39,863 nucleotides of DNA from Candidatus Cacconaster equifaecalis (GCA_018064445.1 JAGHVE010000161.1:1-39863); one strand, 5' to 3'; numbered from the stretch's first letter, positions 1 through 7,750 are shown. Notes: a model not told the origin generated them from the letters alone. Made by a program: numbers and translations.

Positions 1-492
1 TTTCCTGAACAGGTCGTAGGTGTTGACCTGCGTGTCGTGAATTCCGAAAAGGCCGTAGGTGTTTTCCCGGTCAAAATCGGTTATGCCCTTGAACTGCTGC
101 CTCTCCATCATATTGTAATGCTGGATGAGCTCCTTCGTGACGGTGAACTCCTTCTGGCTGTCCTTGCGCCTATTGAAGAACTTGTGAGTGCCTGTCCTGA
201 GGACTTTGGATGCGTGGGACATATTGAAAGCAGGGTTCACGCAGATTTTCCGGAAACCGAACATCTGCTGCGCATACATCCCGCCCATCGAGGTACCGAT
301 AATCAAATCAGGCGCGTTTTCCTGGCAATACTGTTTCAGAAAAGGCAAGGCATCCACGGGATCCACAGGAATATCCGGAGCAAGTACCTCGCATTCAGGC
401 AACAGCCTCCGGAGAGAGTCCACCGTCCCTGACGCGCCTGATGACCCGAATCCGTGAAAATAGATAATTCTCGGCCTGTCTGAAGATTCCAT
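1..492 (-). CDS. YqiA/YcfP-like alpha/beta-hydrolase (esterase), C-terminus cut by window edge
   Basis: The first 164 codons are open on the minus strand and run off the window edge, so the ORF track misses the gene. The product begins MESSDRPRIIYFHGFGSSG. The HGFGSSG segment is a typical oxyanion-loop region, and GTSMGG near residue 68 is a serine-nucleophile elbow. This pattern fits the UPF0227/YqiA esterase family, but the catalytic Asp/His end is not in the window and the substrate is unknown. The ATG lies only 7 nt beyond the tRNA-Arg 3'-end copy (499-515). Before the element inserted, the gene would therefore have followed the tRNA-Arg gene directly. No clear Shine-Dalgarno site is visible. 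Family assignment is moderately sure; the reading frame is sure. Confidence 0.72.
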   Translation of the reverse strand, partial: MESSDRPRIIYFHGFGSSGASGTVDSLRRLLPECEVLAPDIPVDPVDALPFLKQYCQENAPDLIIGTSMGGMYAQQMFGFRKICVNPAFNMSHASKVLRTGTHKFFNRRKDSQKEFTVTKELIQHYNMMERQQFKGITDFDRENTYGLFGIHDTQVNTYDLFRK

Positions 493-498
493 AGGGAA

Positions 499-515
499 GT
501 GATTCCACAGGGACT
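499..515. repeat. Left attachment-site repeat (tRNA-Arg 3' end copy)
   Basis: The 17 bases are identical to 11321-11337 and correspond, on the minus strand, to the 3' half of the T-arm, the acceptor strand and the discriminator base of tRNA-Arg. Identity stops after the final ACT, where the T-loop would continue as CGAACCC but reads AAAACTCC instead. This marks the edge of the crossover region. Confidence 0.85.
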
Positions 516-611
516 AAAACTCCATAACCCTGCAATTACATTTATTAAACAAAATAGGCAAAAATCGCTGTTTTACTGCGTTTTTGTATAGTGTATTTAT
601 TTGTGTTTTCA

Positions 612-643
612 TTTGGTATAATAGAAAAAAGTGTGTACTTTTG
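612..643 (+). promoter_or_regulatory. Bacteroidetes-type promoter of the integrase operon
   Basis: TTTG (612-615) and TACTTTTG (636-643) are separated by 20 nt, matching the -33 TTTG / -7 TAnnTTTG consensus. The -7 box overlaps GTGTGTA (631-637), a motif repeated in inverted form just downstream, so a protein bound there could control integrase expression. Confidence 0.65.
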
Positions 644-651
644 TTTTTAGG

Positions 652-675
652 AATACACACAAAAATACACACAAA
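652..675 (+). repeat. Two tandem 12-bp repeats AATACACACAAA upstream of int
   Basis: Two exact copies lie at 652-663 and 664-675. They contain TACACAC, the reverse complement of GTGTGTA found at 631-637. Their position between the attachment site and the integrase start suggests arm-type integrase sites or an operator. That is inference. Confidence 0.5.
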
Positions 676-692
676 ATTTCAATTGTTCAATT

Positions 693-2063
693 ATGAAGGT
701 ACAATTCTATTTAGCACCCAAGGTGCATAATGACGGAGAAGCACCGATTCGTGTCTCCGTATCGGTTCACGGAACACGATTATTAACGACTTGCGGAGAA
801 TCTGTCAAACCAGAGTTCTGGGATGATGCAGCAAAGAAGGCTAAATTCCCCAAGGGTGGCACAAATTCACACGGCCTGACGGATAAACAACTCAATGCAC
901 TTCTTCACAAAATCGAAGCGGATTTTGATTCGTATGAGGCCGGACTGCAAGGAGGTTACAAGCCGACCATCGAAGAACTGCGTGACAAGTTGGCTGAATC
1001 CACAGGCACCGGGCGGAAGAAGATTGACAGCAAGAGAGAGAAGGCCGAAAAGATTGCATTAGCCAAGGAAAAGGAGATTCTTCGATTAAAGAGGGTAAGC
1101 GACTATTATCAGAAGTTCTTCACAGAATCGAGCGTCAAGAAGTCGTGGAGTGATGGCACAATAAAGAAGATGGCGAGTTTCGGACAGAAACTTGCAGACT
1201 TCGATTCTTTGACAGATCTCAACAGCGAGGACGGAATAAAGAAGTTTCACGCGAAGTTAAAAGATAGTGGTCTTGCAAATCGCACAATTGAGAAGCAGTT
1301 CAAACTTCTGAAATGGTTTCTCCGTTGGTGCGAGGACAAAGGCTTTATTGATAAAGTCTGCAATTTTTGGCCGACCATTAAAATCGCCCCTAAAGATGTT
1401 ATATTCCTCACGCCCCAAGAACTGATGAAACTTTATTCGTTCCAGATTCCTGACAATGGTACAAAGGTGACACTACACACAGCCGAAGGTGTGGCTTACG
1501 AAAAGGTGGTCGAAGATGCGGGTGCGCTTGAAAGGGTGCGTGATGTTTTTTGCTTTTGTGCGTTCAGTTCCCTTCGATATAGTGATGTTGCAAAACTTCG
1601 GTATTCTGATATAGCCGAGGACGGAATCAAGGTCATTCAGGCAAAGACAGATAAACTTGTAAGAATCGAACTGAATCAGTATAGCAAGGCCATTCTGGAC
1701 AAATACGCAAACTTCAAAAATCCGTTTGGTCTTGCGCTGCCTGTCATTAGCAATCAAAAATATAACGCCTATTTGAAGCCTCTTTGTGAGTTGGCGGAAA
1801 TTAACACTCTTATCAGTCAAACATATTATCGAGCCGGTAAGAAGGTAACGGAGGTTCAACCCAAGTTCAGGCTTGTAGGGACGCACACAGCGCGAAGAAC
1901 ATTTGTTGTTAACGCTTTGAGTTCCGGCATCCCTGCCGAGGTTGTAATGCGATGGACAGGCCATTCTGATTTTCAGTCAATGAAGCCTTATGTCGGAATT
2001 TTGGATTCCGTGAAGGCAGCATCAATGCAGAAGTTTAATGATTTTCTGGAGGGCGAGAAATGA
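693..2063 (+). CDS. Tyrosine recombinase / site-specific integrase
   Basis: This 456-residue integrase would catalyse integration and excision of the element at tRNA-Arg. An N-terminal arm-DNA-binding region of about 100 residues is followed by a lysine-rich linker, a SAM-like core-binding domain (about 130-225) and the catalytic domain (about 235-456). Catalytic residues are visible in order: R295 in SSLRYSD, H398 and R401 in HTARR, H424 in TGHSD, and the nucleophile Y433 in MKPYVGI. All the key residues seem present, so the enzyme is probably active. The gene lies 177 bp inside the left repeat and reads away from it. Its stop overlaps the next start (ATGA). It is of the Bacteroidetes mobile-element type. 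Confidence 0.96.
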   Translation: MKVQFYLAPKVHNDGEAPIRVSVSVHGTRLLTTCGESVKPEFWDDAAKKAKFPKGGTNSHGLTDKQLNALLHKIEADFDSYEAGLQGGYKPTIEELRDKLAESTGTGRKKIDSKREKAEKIALAKEKEILRLKRVSDYYQKFFTESSVKKSWSDGTIKKMASFGQKLADFDSLTDLNSEDGIKKFHAKLKDSGLANRTIEKQFKLLKWFLRWCEDKGFIDKVCNFWPTIKIAPKDVIFLTPQELMKLYSFQIPDNGTKVTLHTAEGVAYEKVVEDAGALERVRDVFCFCAFSSLRYSDVAKLRYSDIAEDGIKVIQAKTDKLVRIELNQYSKAILDKYANFKNPFGLALPVISNQKYNAYLKPLCELAEINTLISQTYYRAGKKVTEVQPKFRLVGTHTARRTFVVNALSSGIPAEVVMRWTGHSDFQSMKPYVGILDSVKAASMQKFNDFLEGEK

Positions 2064-2815
2064 CACTACATATATTCAAATCCATCATAGCAGAAATTTA
2101 TTACTTCTGTGCTGACATTGAAGGGGAAAGAGTTCATATTCCTTATTTTAAGGAGAAAATGAAAGGGTTCACCGAAGTATTAGTCAGAGAATCCAAGGCC
2201 AAGGGGGCAAATCTTCAAGCAGACATTCAGGGGCAGAAGATGTCTCCATATCGTAGTGTTATAGGACAGAGACAGGACTTTAATTCGACACGGTCTTGGT
2301 TTGACGAGGTTAACACTCAAATTCGGGCGATATTAAAGGATTTGAGGGGTGGATGGTATAACTACAAGAGCGAGGACAGGGAGGCTCTAATTTTGGCTTT
2401 AGAAGCCGTAATGAAGCCTTGTAAAGATTTGTCCGAAATATGCACCAAGTCGTTTGATGGTAAGCCGAAGCCTACAACCGTCCGGCAGCTCATATCACAA
2501 ATTCCCGATGATAACAAGCGGGAGTGCGCATTGAAACTTGCAGAGGATTTTCGGAAAGCGGGGTTTCTGGATGAAGATTATTTGTTCACTATCAAAATTG
2601 GTGAAAAGCCTGAAAGGGGTGAGGTATCCAGACGAAATAAAATTGTTGGAGTACTTGGTCACGAATTAGGGAAAGTTTGCGGAAGTATAAAAAAAGTGGC
2701 GGACATTTGGGGGTATCCTGAAAAGAGCATAAATAGGGATTACCAAAAAGCCATCGAGGATATTACAACTCCAAAGATTCTTCGATTAAAATCGATTTTA
2801 GAGGAACACCGATAA
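2060..2815 (+). CDS. Hypothetical protein, possible C-terminal helix-turn-helix
   Basis: I do not recognise this 251-residue protein. Its ATG overlaps the integrase stop in an ATGA junction, so the two genes are co-transcribed and probably translationally coupled. The protein is charged and appears largely helical, with no signal peptide or membrane segment. Near the C-terminus, VADIWGYPEKSINRDYQ has the look of a helix-turn-helix recognition region, which would fit a DNA-binding partner of the integrase or an origin-binding protein. That is inference from pattern only. A clear hairpin terminator follows the gene. Confidence 0.8.
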   Translation: MTLHIFKSIIAEIYYFCADIEGERVHIPYFKEKMKGFTEVLVRESKAKGANLQADIQGQKMSPYRSVIGQRQDFNSTRSWFDEVNTQIRAILKDLRGGWYNYKSEDREALILALEAVMKPCKDLSEICTKSFDGKPKPTTVRQLISQIPDDNKRECALKLAEDFRKAGFLDEDYLFTIKIGEKPERGEVSRRNKIVGVLGHELGKVCGSIKKVADIWGYPEKSINRDYQKAIEDITTPKILRLKSILEEHR

Positions 2816-2850
2816 ATTTAACAGAATTAGTCCAAAAAGGGATATTTACT

Positions 2851-2883
2851 AAAGGGGGTAGAAATTTTTCTACCCCTTTTTTG
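2851..2883 (+). terminator. Rho-independent terminator after int operon
   Basis: A GGGGTAGAAA / TTTCTACCCC hairpin is followed by a run of T. It closes the two-gene int operon. Confidence 0.85.
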
Positions 2884-3020
2884 TTGGTATTCTGTAAGTT
2901 ACAAAAGCCACAGGGGATATTTGAAGGAAAGCGGAATATCCCTTTGTAACCCATATCAATAGGCTATATCTTGCGGAAAATTTAACGCAAAAAGAATCAC
3001 AAGCAAAAACAAAAAACGAT

Positions 3021-3368
3021 ATGGCAACAACAAATTTTATTGCAACGATGACTGTCAGCGAATTTATTGACAGCCTCAACAAGGCGGGGTTGATTATATG
3101 CAAGGAGCCTCAACCCGAACCCAAAGAAAAGCCTTTGGATTTTTCGGACAGCAGCCGTTTTGGATGCGGACTTCAAGCAATTCAAAATCGGTATGGTGTC
3201 AGCGTTCTGACTGCACAGAGGTATAAGTCTGGGATTCTGTCCCCTGCGGTCTTTCAGGTTTGCCGAGGTGGTAAATTTTACATTGACTATGAGAAGGCGG
3301 ACAAAATCCTCAAGGAGAAAAAGCCAAAGATGTATGATAAAGAAAGACGCTCAACCGTTTCCGATTGA
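3021..3368 (+). CDS. DUF3853-like small DNA-binding protein (excisionase-like)
   Basis: This 115-residue protein resembles the DUF3853 family, which is common in Bacteroides mobile elements. The core (about residues 50-100) reads LQAIQNRYGVSVLTAQRYKSG, then a short turn, then GKFYIDYEKADKIL. That is a MerR/excisionase-like winged HTH pattern in which the first helix pair detects DNA and the tail carries a basic wing. Likely roles are directionality factor for the integrase or regulator of the replication module. The start follows an A-rich stretch typical of Bacteroidetes leaders. The last codons fall in a hairpin (3346-3373) that reads as a terminator on the opposite strand. Family call is from memory of the pattern. 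Confidence 0.75.
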   Translation: MATTNFIATMTVSEFIDSLNKAGLIICKEPQPEPKEKPLDFSDSSRFGCGLQAIQNRYGVSVLTAQRYKSGILSPAVFQVCRGGKFYIDYEKADKILKEKKPKMYDKERRSTVSD

Positions 3369-3428
3369 GCGTCCCAAAGGATGGGGTTTGTGGATTGCTC
3401 CACTTTTTTCAATTGTTCATTGAATACA
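3337..3428 (-). ncRNA. Candidate small antisense RNA at the 3' end of the DUF3853 gene
   Basis: On the minus strand, TTG (3462-3464) and TATCTTTG (3435-3442) are spaced 19 nt, a textbook Bacteroidetes promoter. About 55 nt beyond the expected start is a 9-bp hairpin (GACGCTCAA / TTGAGCGTC, 3346-3373) followed on this strand by TTTCTTT. The unit has no ORF. It would give an RNA of about 90 nt whose 3' end is antisense to the last codons of the DUF3853 gene. Both elements are seen; transcription is inferred. Confidence 0.42.
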
Positions 3429-3434
3429 CAATGA

Positions 3435-3464
3435 CAAAGATAGCAAAAGTTCAGCAATCTACAA
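3435..3464 (-). promoter_or_regulatory. Minus-strand Bacteroidetes promoter
   Basis: TTG-N19-TATCTTTG on the minus strand, directed into the gap behind the DUF3853 gene. No minus-strand protein gene lies downstream, which is why a small RNA is proposed. Confidence 0.5.
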
Positions 3465-3498
3465 GCCGAGAATGTTTAACAATTAAAATTTTTCAGTT

Positions 3499-4116
3499 AT
3501 GAAAACCGAAATTCAAAAACAATTCGAGGCTGAAATCAAAGACAGACAGCCGGAAATCTCGCTGGAGTATGAGGAAATCTTCGGGGAACTTGAAGTCTGG
3601 ATTTGTGGCGGAAATTCCGCAGGACTTGTTCTTCGCGGTGGCATCGGTCAGGGTAAGACCACAATGCTTCGCGCAATTTGCAAAATTGTAAAGGCGTTCT
3701 GGACGGAGGAAAGGATATTGACTATCCGTCAGGAACTCCGAAACCCCAACATTAAAAGCATAAGAGCAGACGATTTGCTGCATATCGCACACACAGAGGG
3801 GCGCGAGGGTTTGTTCTATGGTGAACACGCCATCGGACAAGCCGGAGTCCTTTTCATTGATGATTTGGGCGGAGAGACGGAAACAGAGATTCGATTCGAG
3901 GGGTGGAATAAGTCTCACGAGGTATATATCCGGGAAACCATCAGACCGTTTGCGGAACTTCTGACAAGAAGATGTGACAACAATTTGCCGACACTTATTT
4001 CAACCCGGCTCGACAAAACCCAAATTATTGAGCGATACGGAGAGAGCGTTTTCGACAGGCTTTTCGGGAGTTGCAATTGGATTAATATGCAGTTTGTTGA
4101 AGGTGGTTACAGATAG
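3499..4116 (+). CDS. DnaC/DnaI-like helicase-loader ATPase
   Basis: This 205-residue AAA+ ATPase has Walker A GGIGQGKTT at residues 47-55 and Walker B VLFIDDLG around 118-124. A sensor-1-like TLISTRL follows. Near the end, RYGESVFDRLFG matches the box-VII/arginine-finger region of DnaC, DnaI and IstB ATPases. In these families the protein loads a replicative helicase onto single-stranded DNA. Here it is followed 12 nt later by a RepA-like ATPase, and then by a repeat cluster and a primase-like gene. Its job is therefore probably helicase loading at the element's origin. IstB-type transposition is unlikely because no IstA transposase is present. Confidence 0.85.
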   Translation: MKTEIQKQFEAEIKDRQPEISLEYEEIFGELEVWICGGNSAGLVLRGGIGQGKTTMLRAICKIVKAFWTEERILTIRQELRNPNIKSIRADDLLHIAHTEGREGLFYGEHAIGQAGVLFIDDLGGETETEIRFEGWNKSHEVYIRETIRPFAELLTRRCDNNLPTLISTRLDKTQIIERYGESVFDRLFGSCNWINMQFVEGGYR

Positions 4117-4128
4117 GAGGGTGAAGTT

Positions 4129-5091
4129 ATGGCATCAGCAGAAATCATCAACGAAATTCAAGAGGCGATGGAGGCACCAAAGACGGAATGGAAGAAATCC
4201 CTTTTCGACTTTACGGCAACCATCAGTCAGCCAGAGCCGCTTCTTATGTGCGGAGGAACACGGGCGTTAAGTCGTGAAAATCTGTGTATCATCACAGGGA
4301 AACCGAAAGTTTGCAAAAGCACTTTTTTGTCAGCAGCGATGGCAGCCGGACTATCAGCGCGGAATATCTTGAATATGTCTTCACCAAGGCATCGTAAAAT
4401 CATATTAGCCGACACGGAACAAGCCCCATATCACCTCAAAAGCCAATGTGACAGGGTTTTTCGTCTGGCGGAAATCCGACAAGAATTGTCTGACAACTTC
4501 ACCGTTCTGGCACTTCGCCCTTTCACACCACAAGAAAGGTATTCGTTTGTAATGGATGCTATTGAGGAAATTCGCCCTGACATTGTGGCTATTGATGGCG
4601 TTTCAGACCTTCTTTGCGACAGTAACGACTTGAAGGAATCCGAAAACCTTGTTTCGGAACTTCTGGCCGCTTCAAGCAAATATGATTTGGGGGTTATCTC
4701 AATTCTGCACACAACACCCGGACAGAGCAAACTTCGCGGACATTTGGGGAGTTGTCTCGAAAGGAAGGCGGAATCAGTCGTTCTTCTGGAGAAAGAAGGT
4801 CGTGGAATATGTGTCAAGCCGAAGGAGTGTAGAAACCGAGCCTTCACGGAATTTCGGTTTACCCTCAACGATGAAGGAGATCCGGAATATGATTCACAGG
4901 ACGCAGACCTGACTGCACTCGATTGGCTTTTGGCGATAATGGAGAAGGGAAAGGAATATCGACACGGAGAACTCGTTTCGTTACTCATTGAGAAGGGCAT
5001 CCCAGAAGGTTCCGCGAAATCCGGCCTCAAAGCCGGAGAAAACCAGAAACGCATTTTGAGAGTTGGTAGAGGGATATATACACTTCCTTAA
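4129..5091 (+). CDS. RepA-like RecA-fold ATPase (AAA_25 type), probable replicative helicase
   Basis: The 320-residue protein has the layout of RepA-type hexameric helicases and AAA_25 ATPases. A P-loop GKPKVCKST lies at residues 57-65. The Walker B-like strand RPDIVAIDGVSDLL lies about 100 residues later. LGVISILHTTPG follows, and the C-terminal region resembles a winged helix. The P-loop is unusual: Cys replaces the second Gly of GxxxxGK[ST]. I recall relaxed P-loops in Bacteroidetes members of this family, so it may still bind nucleotide. The start is preceded by AGGAGGGTGAAGTT, a good ribosome-binding site. A cluster of ACCAACT repeats begins just after the gene. Confidence 0.82.
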   Translation: MASAEIINEIQEAMEAPKTEWKKSLFDFTATISQPEPLLMCGGTRALSRENLCIITGKPKVCKSTFLSAAMAAGLSARNILNMSSPRHRKIILADTEQAPYHLKSQCDRVFRLAEIRQELSDNFTVLALRPFTPQERYSFVMDAIEEIRPDIVAIDGVSDLLCDSNDLKESENLVSELLAASSKYDLGVISILHTTPGQSKLRGHLGSCLERKAESVVLLEKEGRGICVKPKECRNRAFTEFRFTLNDEGDPEYDSQDADLTALDWLLAIMEKGKEYRHGELVSLLIEKGIPEGSAKSGLKAGENQKRILRVGRGIYTLP

Positions 5092-5093
5092 AT

Positions 5094-5337
5094 AGTTGGT
5101 TTAACACGCCCCCCTATATAGGGGGCGGCGTTGATAAACATATATAGATGTTTTTCTATATATAGTACCAACCGACAAACCAACTTTTGTAAATGATTGA
5201 AATTCAACAAGATGGCAACTTGGAAAAAATGCGACCAACTTTTTCGCCAACTTTTTTAACGCGCTGATTATCAATAACATAAGTTTTTACAAAAATTTCA
5301 CCAACTTTTTAACCAACTTTTAACCAACTAACTTTTG
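5094..5337. other. Candidate replication origin with iteron-like ACCAACT doublets
   Basis: This 250-bp AT-rich gap lies between the RepA-like and primase-like genes. ACCAAC[T/C] motifs, mostly followed by TTTT, start at 5167, 5179, 5234, 5246, 5300, 5312 and 5323. They form doublets 11-12 bp apart that recur every 66-67 bp. An inverted copy (AGTTGGTT) is at 5094-5101. Upstream of the doublets are a perfect palindrome CCCCCTATATAGGGGG (5110-5125) and an inverted repeat ATATATAG/CTATATAT (5140-5163). Directly repeated, helically phased motifs beside helicase and primase genes are typical of iteron origins. No experiment supports it here. Confidence 0.6.
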
Positions 5338-5341
5338 AAAA

Positions 5342-6370
5342 ATGGACACCGAAGCAACAATGAGAGCAATTGAAAGCGCAGTCTTTTATAATCCAGAGAC
5401 CGCCACAGGGATTCCGGGTTGGCAGAGGTATGGTGACAGGATGCAGACAAGATTCCGTCCTGATGGCACCGATTCAGGGAGGGCCGACAAGGTTACACTT
5501 CGATTCCGTCCTGAAGGTCTGTATTTGTCATACAACGGAGGTTCATATTGTTCAACTTATATTCGTTCCCTTCTGAAAAAGCGATTCGGTGAAGAATGGA
5601 TTAACACCGTCAAAGGGTTGTATAACATTGACACGGCCTTTACTGAATACTGCGAAGCATATTACAAGCAGCGCACAGAGGGGACGCGCAAGGCAACTGA
5701 TGAAAGGAATCCTGACACCATCCCGGAGAATATAATTGTTCCTACTTACGACACCAACAGACAGGACACCTTGAGGGATTATCTTTCAAGCGTATTCGGA
5801 AAGGATGCAGTCCTTCGGGCGTGGGAACTTTACGGAGTGGGGACAAACATTGAGGCGTGGACTATCTTCTGGCTTTACGACAAAGAAGGCAGATGTCGCG
5901 GGGGAAAGCGGATGATGTATCTTCCAGACGGACACAGGAGCAAAGGCAAAAACGGCATTGTGGCCTGTCATAGTGATTTGATAAAATACGGCAAACTTCC
6001 GAAGGAGTGGAAGTTCAGTTCTTGTTTGTTCGGGGAGCATCTTTTGAAACAATATCCCGAAAAGGTTGTCGGGGTTGTGGAATCCGAAAAGACAGCGATA
6101 ATTTGCTCCATCGTTTATCCGTCAAGTATCTGGATTGCAACAGCGGGACAGAAAATCAACCTCGATAGGGTGAAGTCTGTCCTTCGTGGGCGAAAGGTTG
6201 TTTTGTTTCCTGACGCTGATAGTATTAAGATATGGCAGGAGAAGTTCGATTCGGTTCCGGGATTCACCGTAAACACCATAACTCACGACTACTTCCGCAA
6301 AAAAGGCGAAAATTGGGCGAAATGCGACATCGCGGACATTCTGATACATAATTTATCGTCCAAAGGCTGA
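5342..6370 (+). CDS. DUF6371/Toprim-like primase-related protein
   Basis: This 342-residue protein resembles the DUF6371 proteins of Bacteroidetes mobile elements. The middle region (about 180-230) reads as WTIFWLYDKEGRCRGGKRMMY followed by SCLFGEHLL. A Toprim-like block follows, with VVGVVESEKTAIICS carrying the conserved Glu and KVVLFPDADSIKIW carrying the Asp-x-Asp motif. The end contains CDIADILI, the usual closing motif of this family. No CHC2 zinc finger is visible at the N-terminus, so it could be a primase with another template-binding module or a primase-derived protein. Placement right after the repeat cluster supports a role in replicating the element. Confidence 0.8.
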   Translation: MDTEATMRAIESAVFYNPETATGIPGWQRYGDRMQTRFRPDGTDSGRADKVTLRFRPEGLYLSYNGGSYCSTYIRSLLKKRFGEEWINTVKGLYNIDTAFTEYCEAYYKQRTEGTRKATDERNPDTIPENIIVPTYDTNRQDTLRDYLSSVFGKDAVLRAWELYGVGTNIEAWTIFWLYDKEGRCRGGKRMMYLPDGHRSKGKNGIVACHSDLIKYGKLPKEWKFSSCLFGEHLLKQYPEKVVGVVESEKTAIICSIVYPSSIWIATAGQKINLDRVKSVLRGRKVVLFPDADSIKIWQEKFDSVPGFTVNTITHDYFRKKGENWAKCDIADILIHNLSSKG

Positions 6371-6429
6371 AAACGCCTAAAATCGGCTTTAAAATCGCAA
6401 ACAAAGATATATAAATTAAAACTTCAATT

Positions 6430-6657
6430 ATGATTACAAAACCAACTGTTTTTAAACCCATTGGGGAGCCGTTCAAACGGCAGGGTACAATGCTTGTCGC
6501 AATCAAGCGGCCAGATGTTCTTCCCCGTGATGCTTGCAAGGGATGCTTCTTCGTAAGAGCCTGTAATGATTCAAACTCTTTGGCCTGTTCGAGTTTCGAC
6601 AGATACGACAAGACTTCCGTCTGGTTCGTTGAGGCTAAAGACGCAAAACAAAAGTAA
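6430..6657 (+). CDS. Small cysteine-rich hypothetical protein
   Basis: A 75-residue protein with four cysteines in CKGC...C...C spacing (residues about 36-53), followed by SSFDRYDKTSVWFVE. The arrangement suggests a small zinc ribbon or knuckle. Similar short Cys-rich ORFs are frequent in Bacteroidetes phages and elements, but I cannot name a family. It lies in the replication operon between the primase-like gene and another small ORF, with 59 and 21 nt gaps. Confidence 0.7.
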   Translation: MITKPTVFKPIGEPFKRQGTMLVAIKRPDVLPRDACKGCFFVRACNDSNSLACSSFDRYDKTSVWFVEAKDAKQK

Positions 6658-6678
6658 CACACTCAAACACAATTTATT

Positions 6679-6990
6679 ATGAAAACACAAATTGACATTA
6701 GCGCAACAAGTGAATTTCGCAAAGGCGAAGCCACTTTTGCCCGGATTGCTGTCAATCCGAAAACAGGGGTTCAGGCGTGGAGAAGAAACTACATCTTCCA
6801 ACCTTCCCTCGACAGAATCGAAATGATTATCCCGGTGGCGGGTAAGTATTACCCGGAACAAGGTAAGGTGATGCGATCCTTCCCTGACGATGCAAAAGGC
6901 AGAGAGAGGATGGAACACTACCTCGAACACGGATTGCAGGGATGGTTCCCCGGTGATGAGCCTGAAAACCCCCTCGAAGAAGAAGATTAA
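6679..6990 (+). CDS. Hypothetical small acidic-tailed protein
   Basis: A 103-residue protein of unknown function. It has no membrane segment or signal peptide, a mixed alpha/beta look, and an acidic end (EPENPLEEED). It shares the operon of the primase-like gene and ends 37 nt before the next gene. I recognise no motif. Confidence 0.68.
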   Translation: MKTQIDISATSEFRKGEATFARIAVNPKTGVQAWRRNYIFQPSLDRIEMIIPVAGKYYPEQGKVMRSFPDDAKGRERMEHYLEHGLQGWFPGDEPENPLEEED

Positions 6991-7027
6991 CATTCAACTT
7001 ATTTATTAATCTCAAAATCAAAGTATT

Positions 7028-7750
7028 ATGGATAGTGAAATCTTTGAAGCCTTACAGGCTCCCGGCACTTTTGAAAAGACCGACAAGGGCAAAGTGCTTG
7101 TTAAAACCGCTATGATTCAACTTGTTAGAAGCAAGTGTGAATCACTCGACAACCTCCTTGCAAGTATTCCCCAGACACTTGCAAGGTATGAATTGGCTGA
7201 TTACGCGACTGAAGGCGTACAGCGTGAAATCCTGACCGATGGGGCATCAGCCGTTGTTTCCGAAGTAATGAGACGCACCCGGATTGAACTTCGGAAATCT
7301 GGTCTGTTCCCTGCCTTGGTTGAGGAACTCGCAAGACGAAACGCTGACTGCATCAGCCGGAACTTCAGAGACGAAATCAAGAATCTTTGTGACGGTATCA
7401 GGTCGCTTCGTCAATGGCTTTCAGGCCTTGGTATCGTAATCGGGGATGATGATAATTCCCTTTGGTTCAAGAGTGGCAAACTTCGGATTGCTCCGAAGAT
7501 TCTCGAAGGAATCGCCCCTCGGTTCACCATCCCTGTCGGAGACAAGGACTTGAAACTTGTGAAGAAGTTGCGAGAGGTCGCTGACCTTCTGAAAGACATT
7601 CAGAGCGAAGGTATCACCGTTCTGGACACGCAGAGACAGCAGGGGGCAGCAGGGTTGATGATGATTCAGCGCAGCATAGTCTCCCAGATGGTTGAGGCGA
7701 AACTGACAGACGAGGCTGTTCTGACGGAGATAATGAGACAAAGGCGATAA
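7028..7750 (+). CDS. Hypothetical helical protein at the end of the replication operon
   Basis: This 240-residue protein seems mostly helical. A LRKSGLFPALVEELARRNADCISRNF stretch lies in the middle, and the C-terminal half is rich in Lys and Leu. No catalytic motif, membrane segment or signal peptide is seen, and I do not recognise the family. It is the last gene before a strong terminator. By position it could be an accessory replication or single-strand-binding factor, but nothing in its sequence proves this. Confidence 0.72.
   Translation: MDSEIFEALQAPGTFEKTDKGKVLVKTAMIQLVRSKCESLDNLLASIPQTLARYELADYATEGVQREILTDGASAVVSEVMRRTRIELRKSGLFPALVEELARRNADCISRNFRDEIKNLCDGIRSLRQWLSGLGIVIGDDDNSLWFKSGKLRIAPKILEGIAPRFTIPVGDKDLKLVKKLREVADLLKDIQSEGITVLDTQRQQGAAGLMMIQRSIVSQMVEAKLTDEAVLTEIMRQRR

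Noticed and set aside
37-457. Plus-strand ORFs at the left edge
   Set aside because: They are antisense to the partial esterase gene, whose frame is open for all 164 codons and carries clear hydrolase motifs.
1473-1964. Minus-strand 163-aa ORF within int
   Set aside because: Shadow of the integrase gene; the integrase frame carries all catalytic residues.
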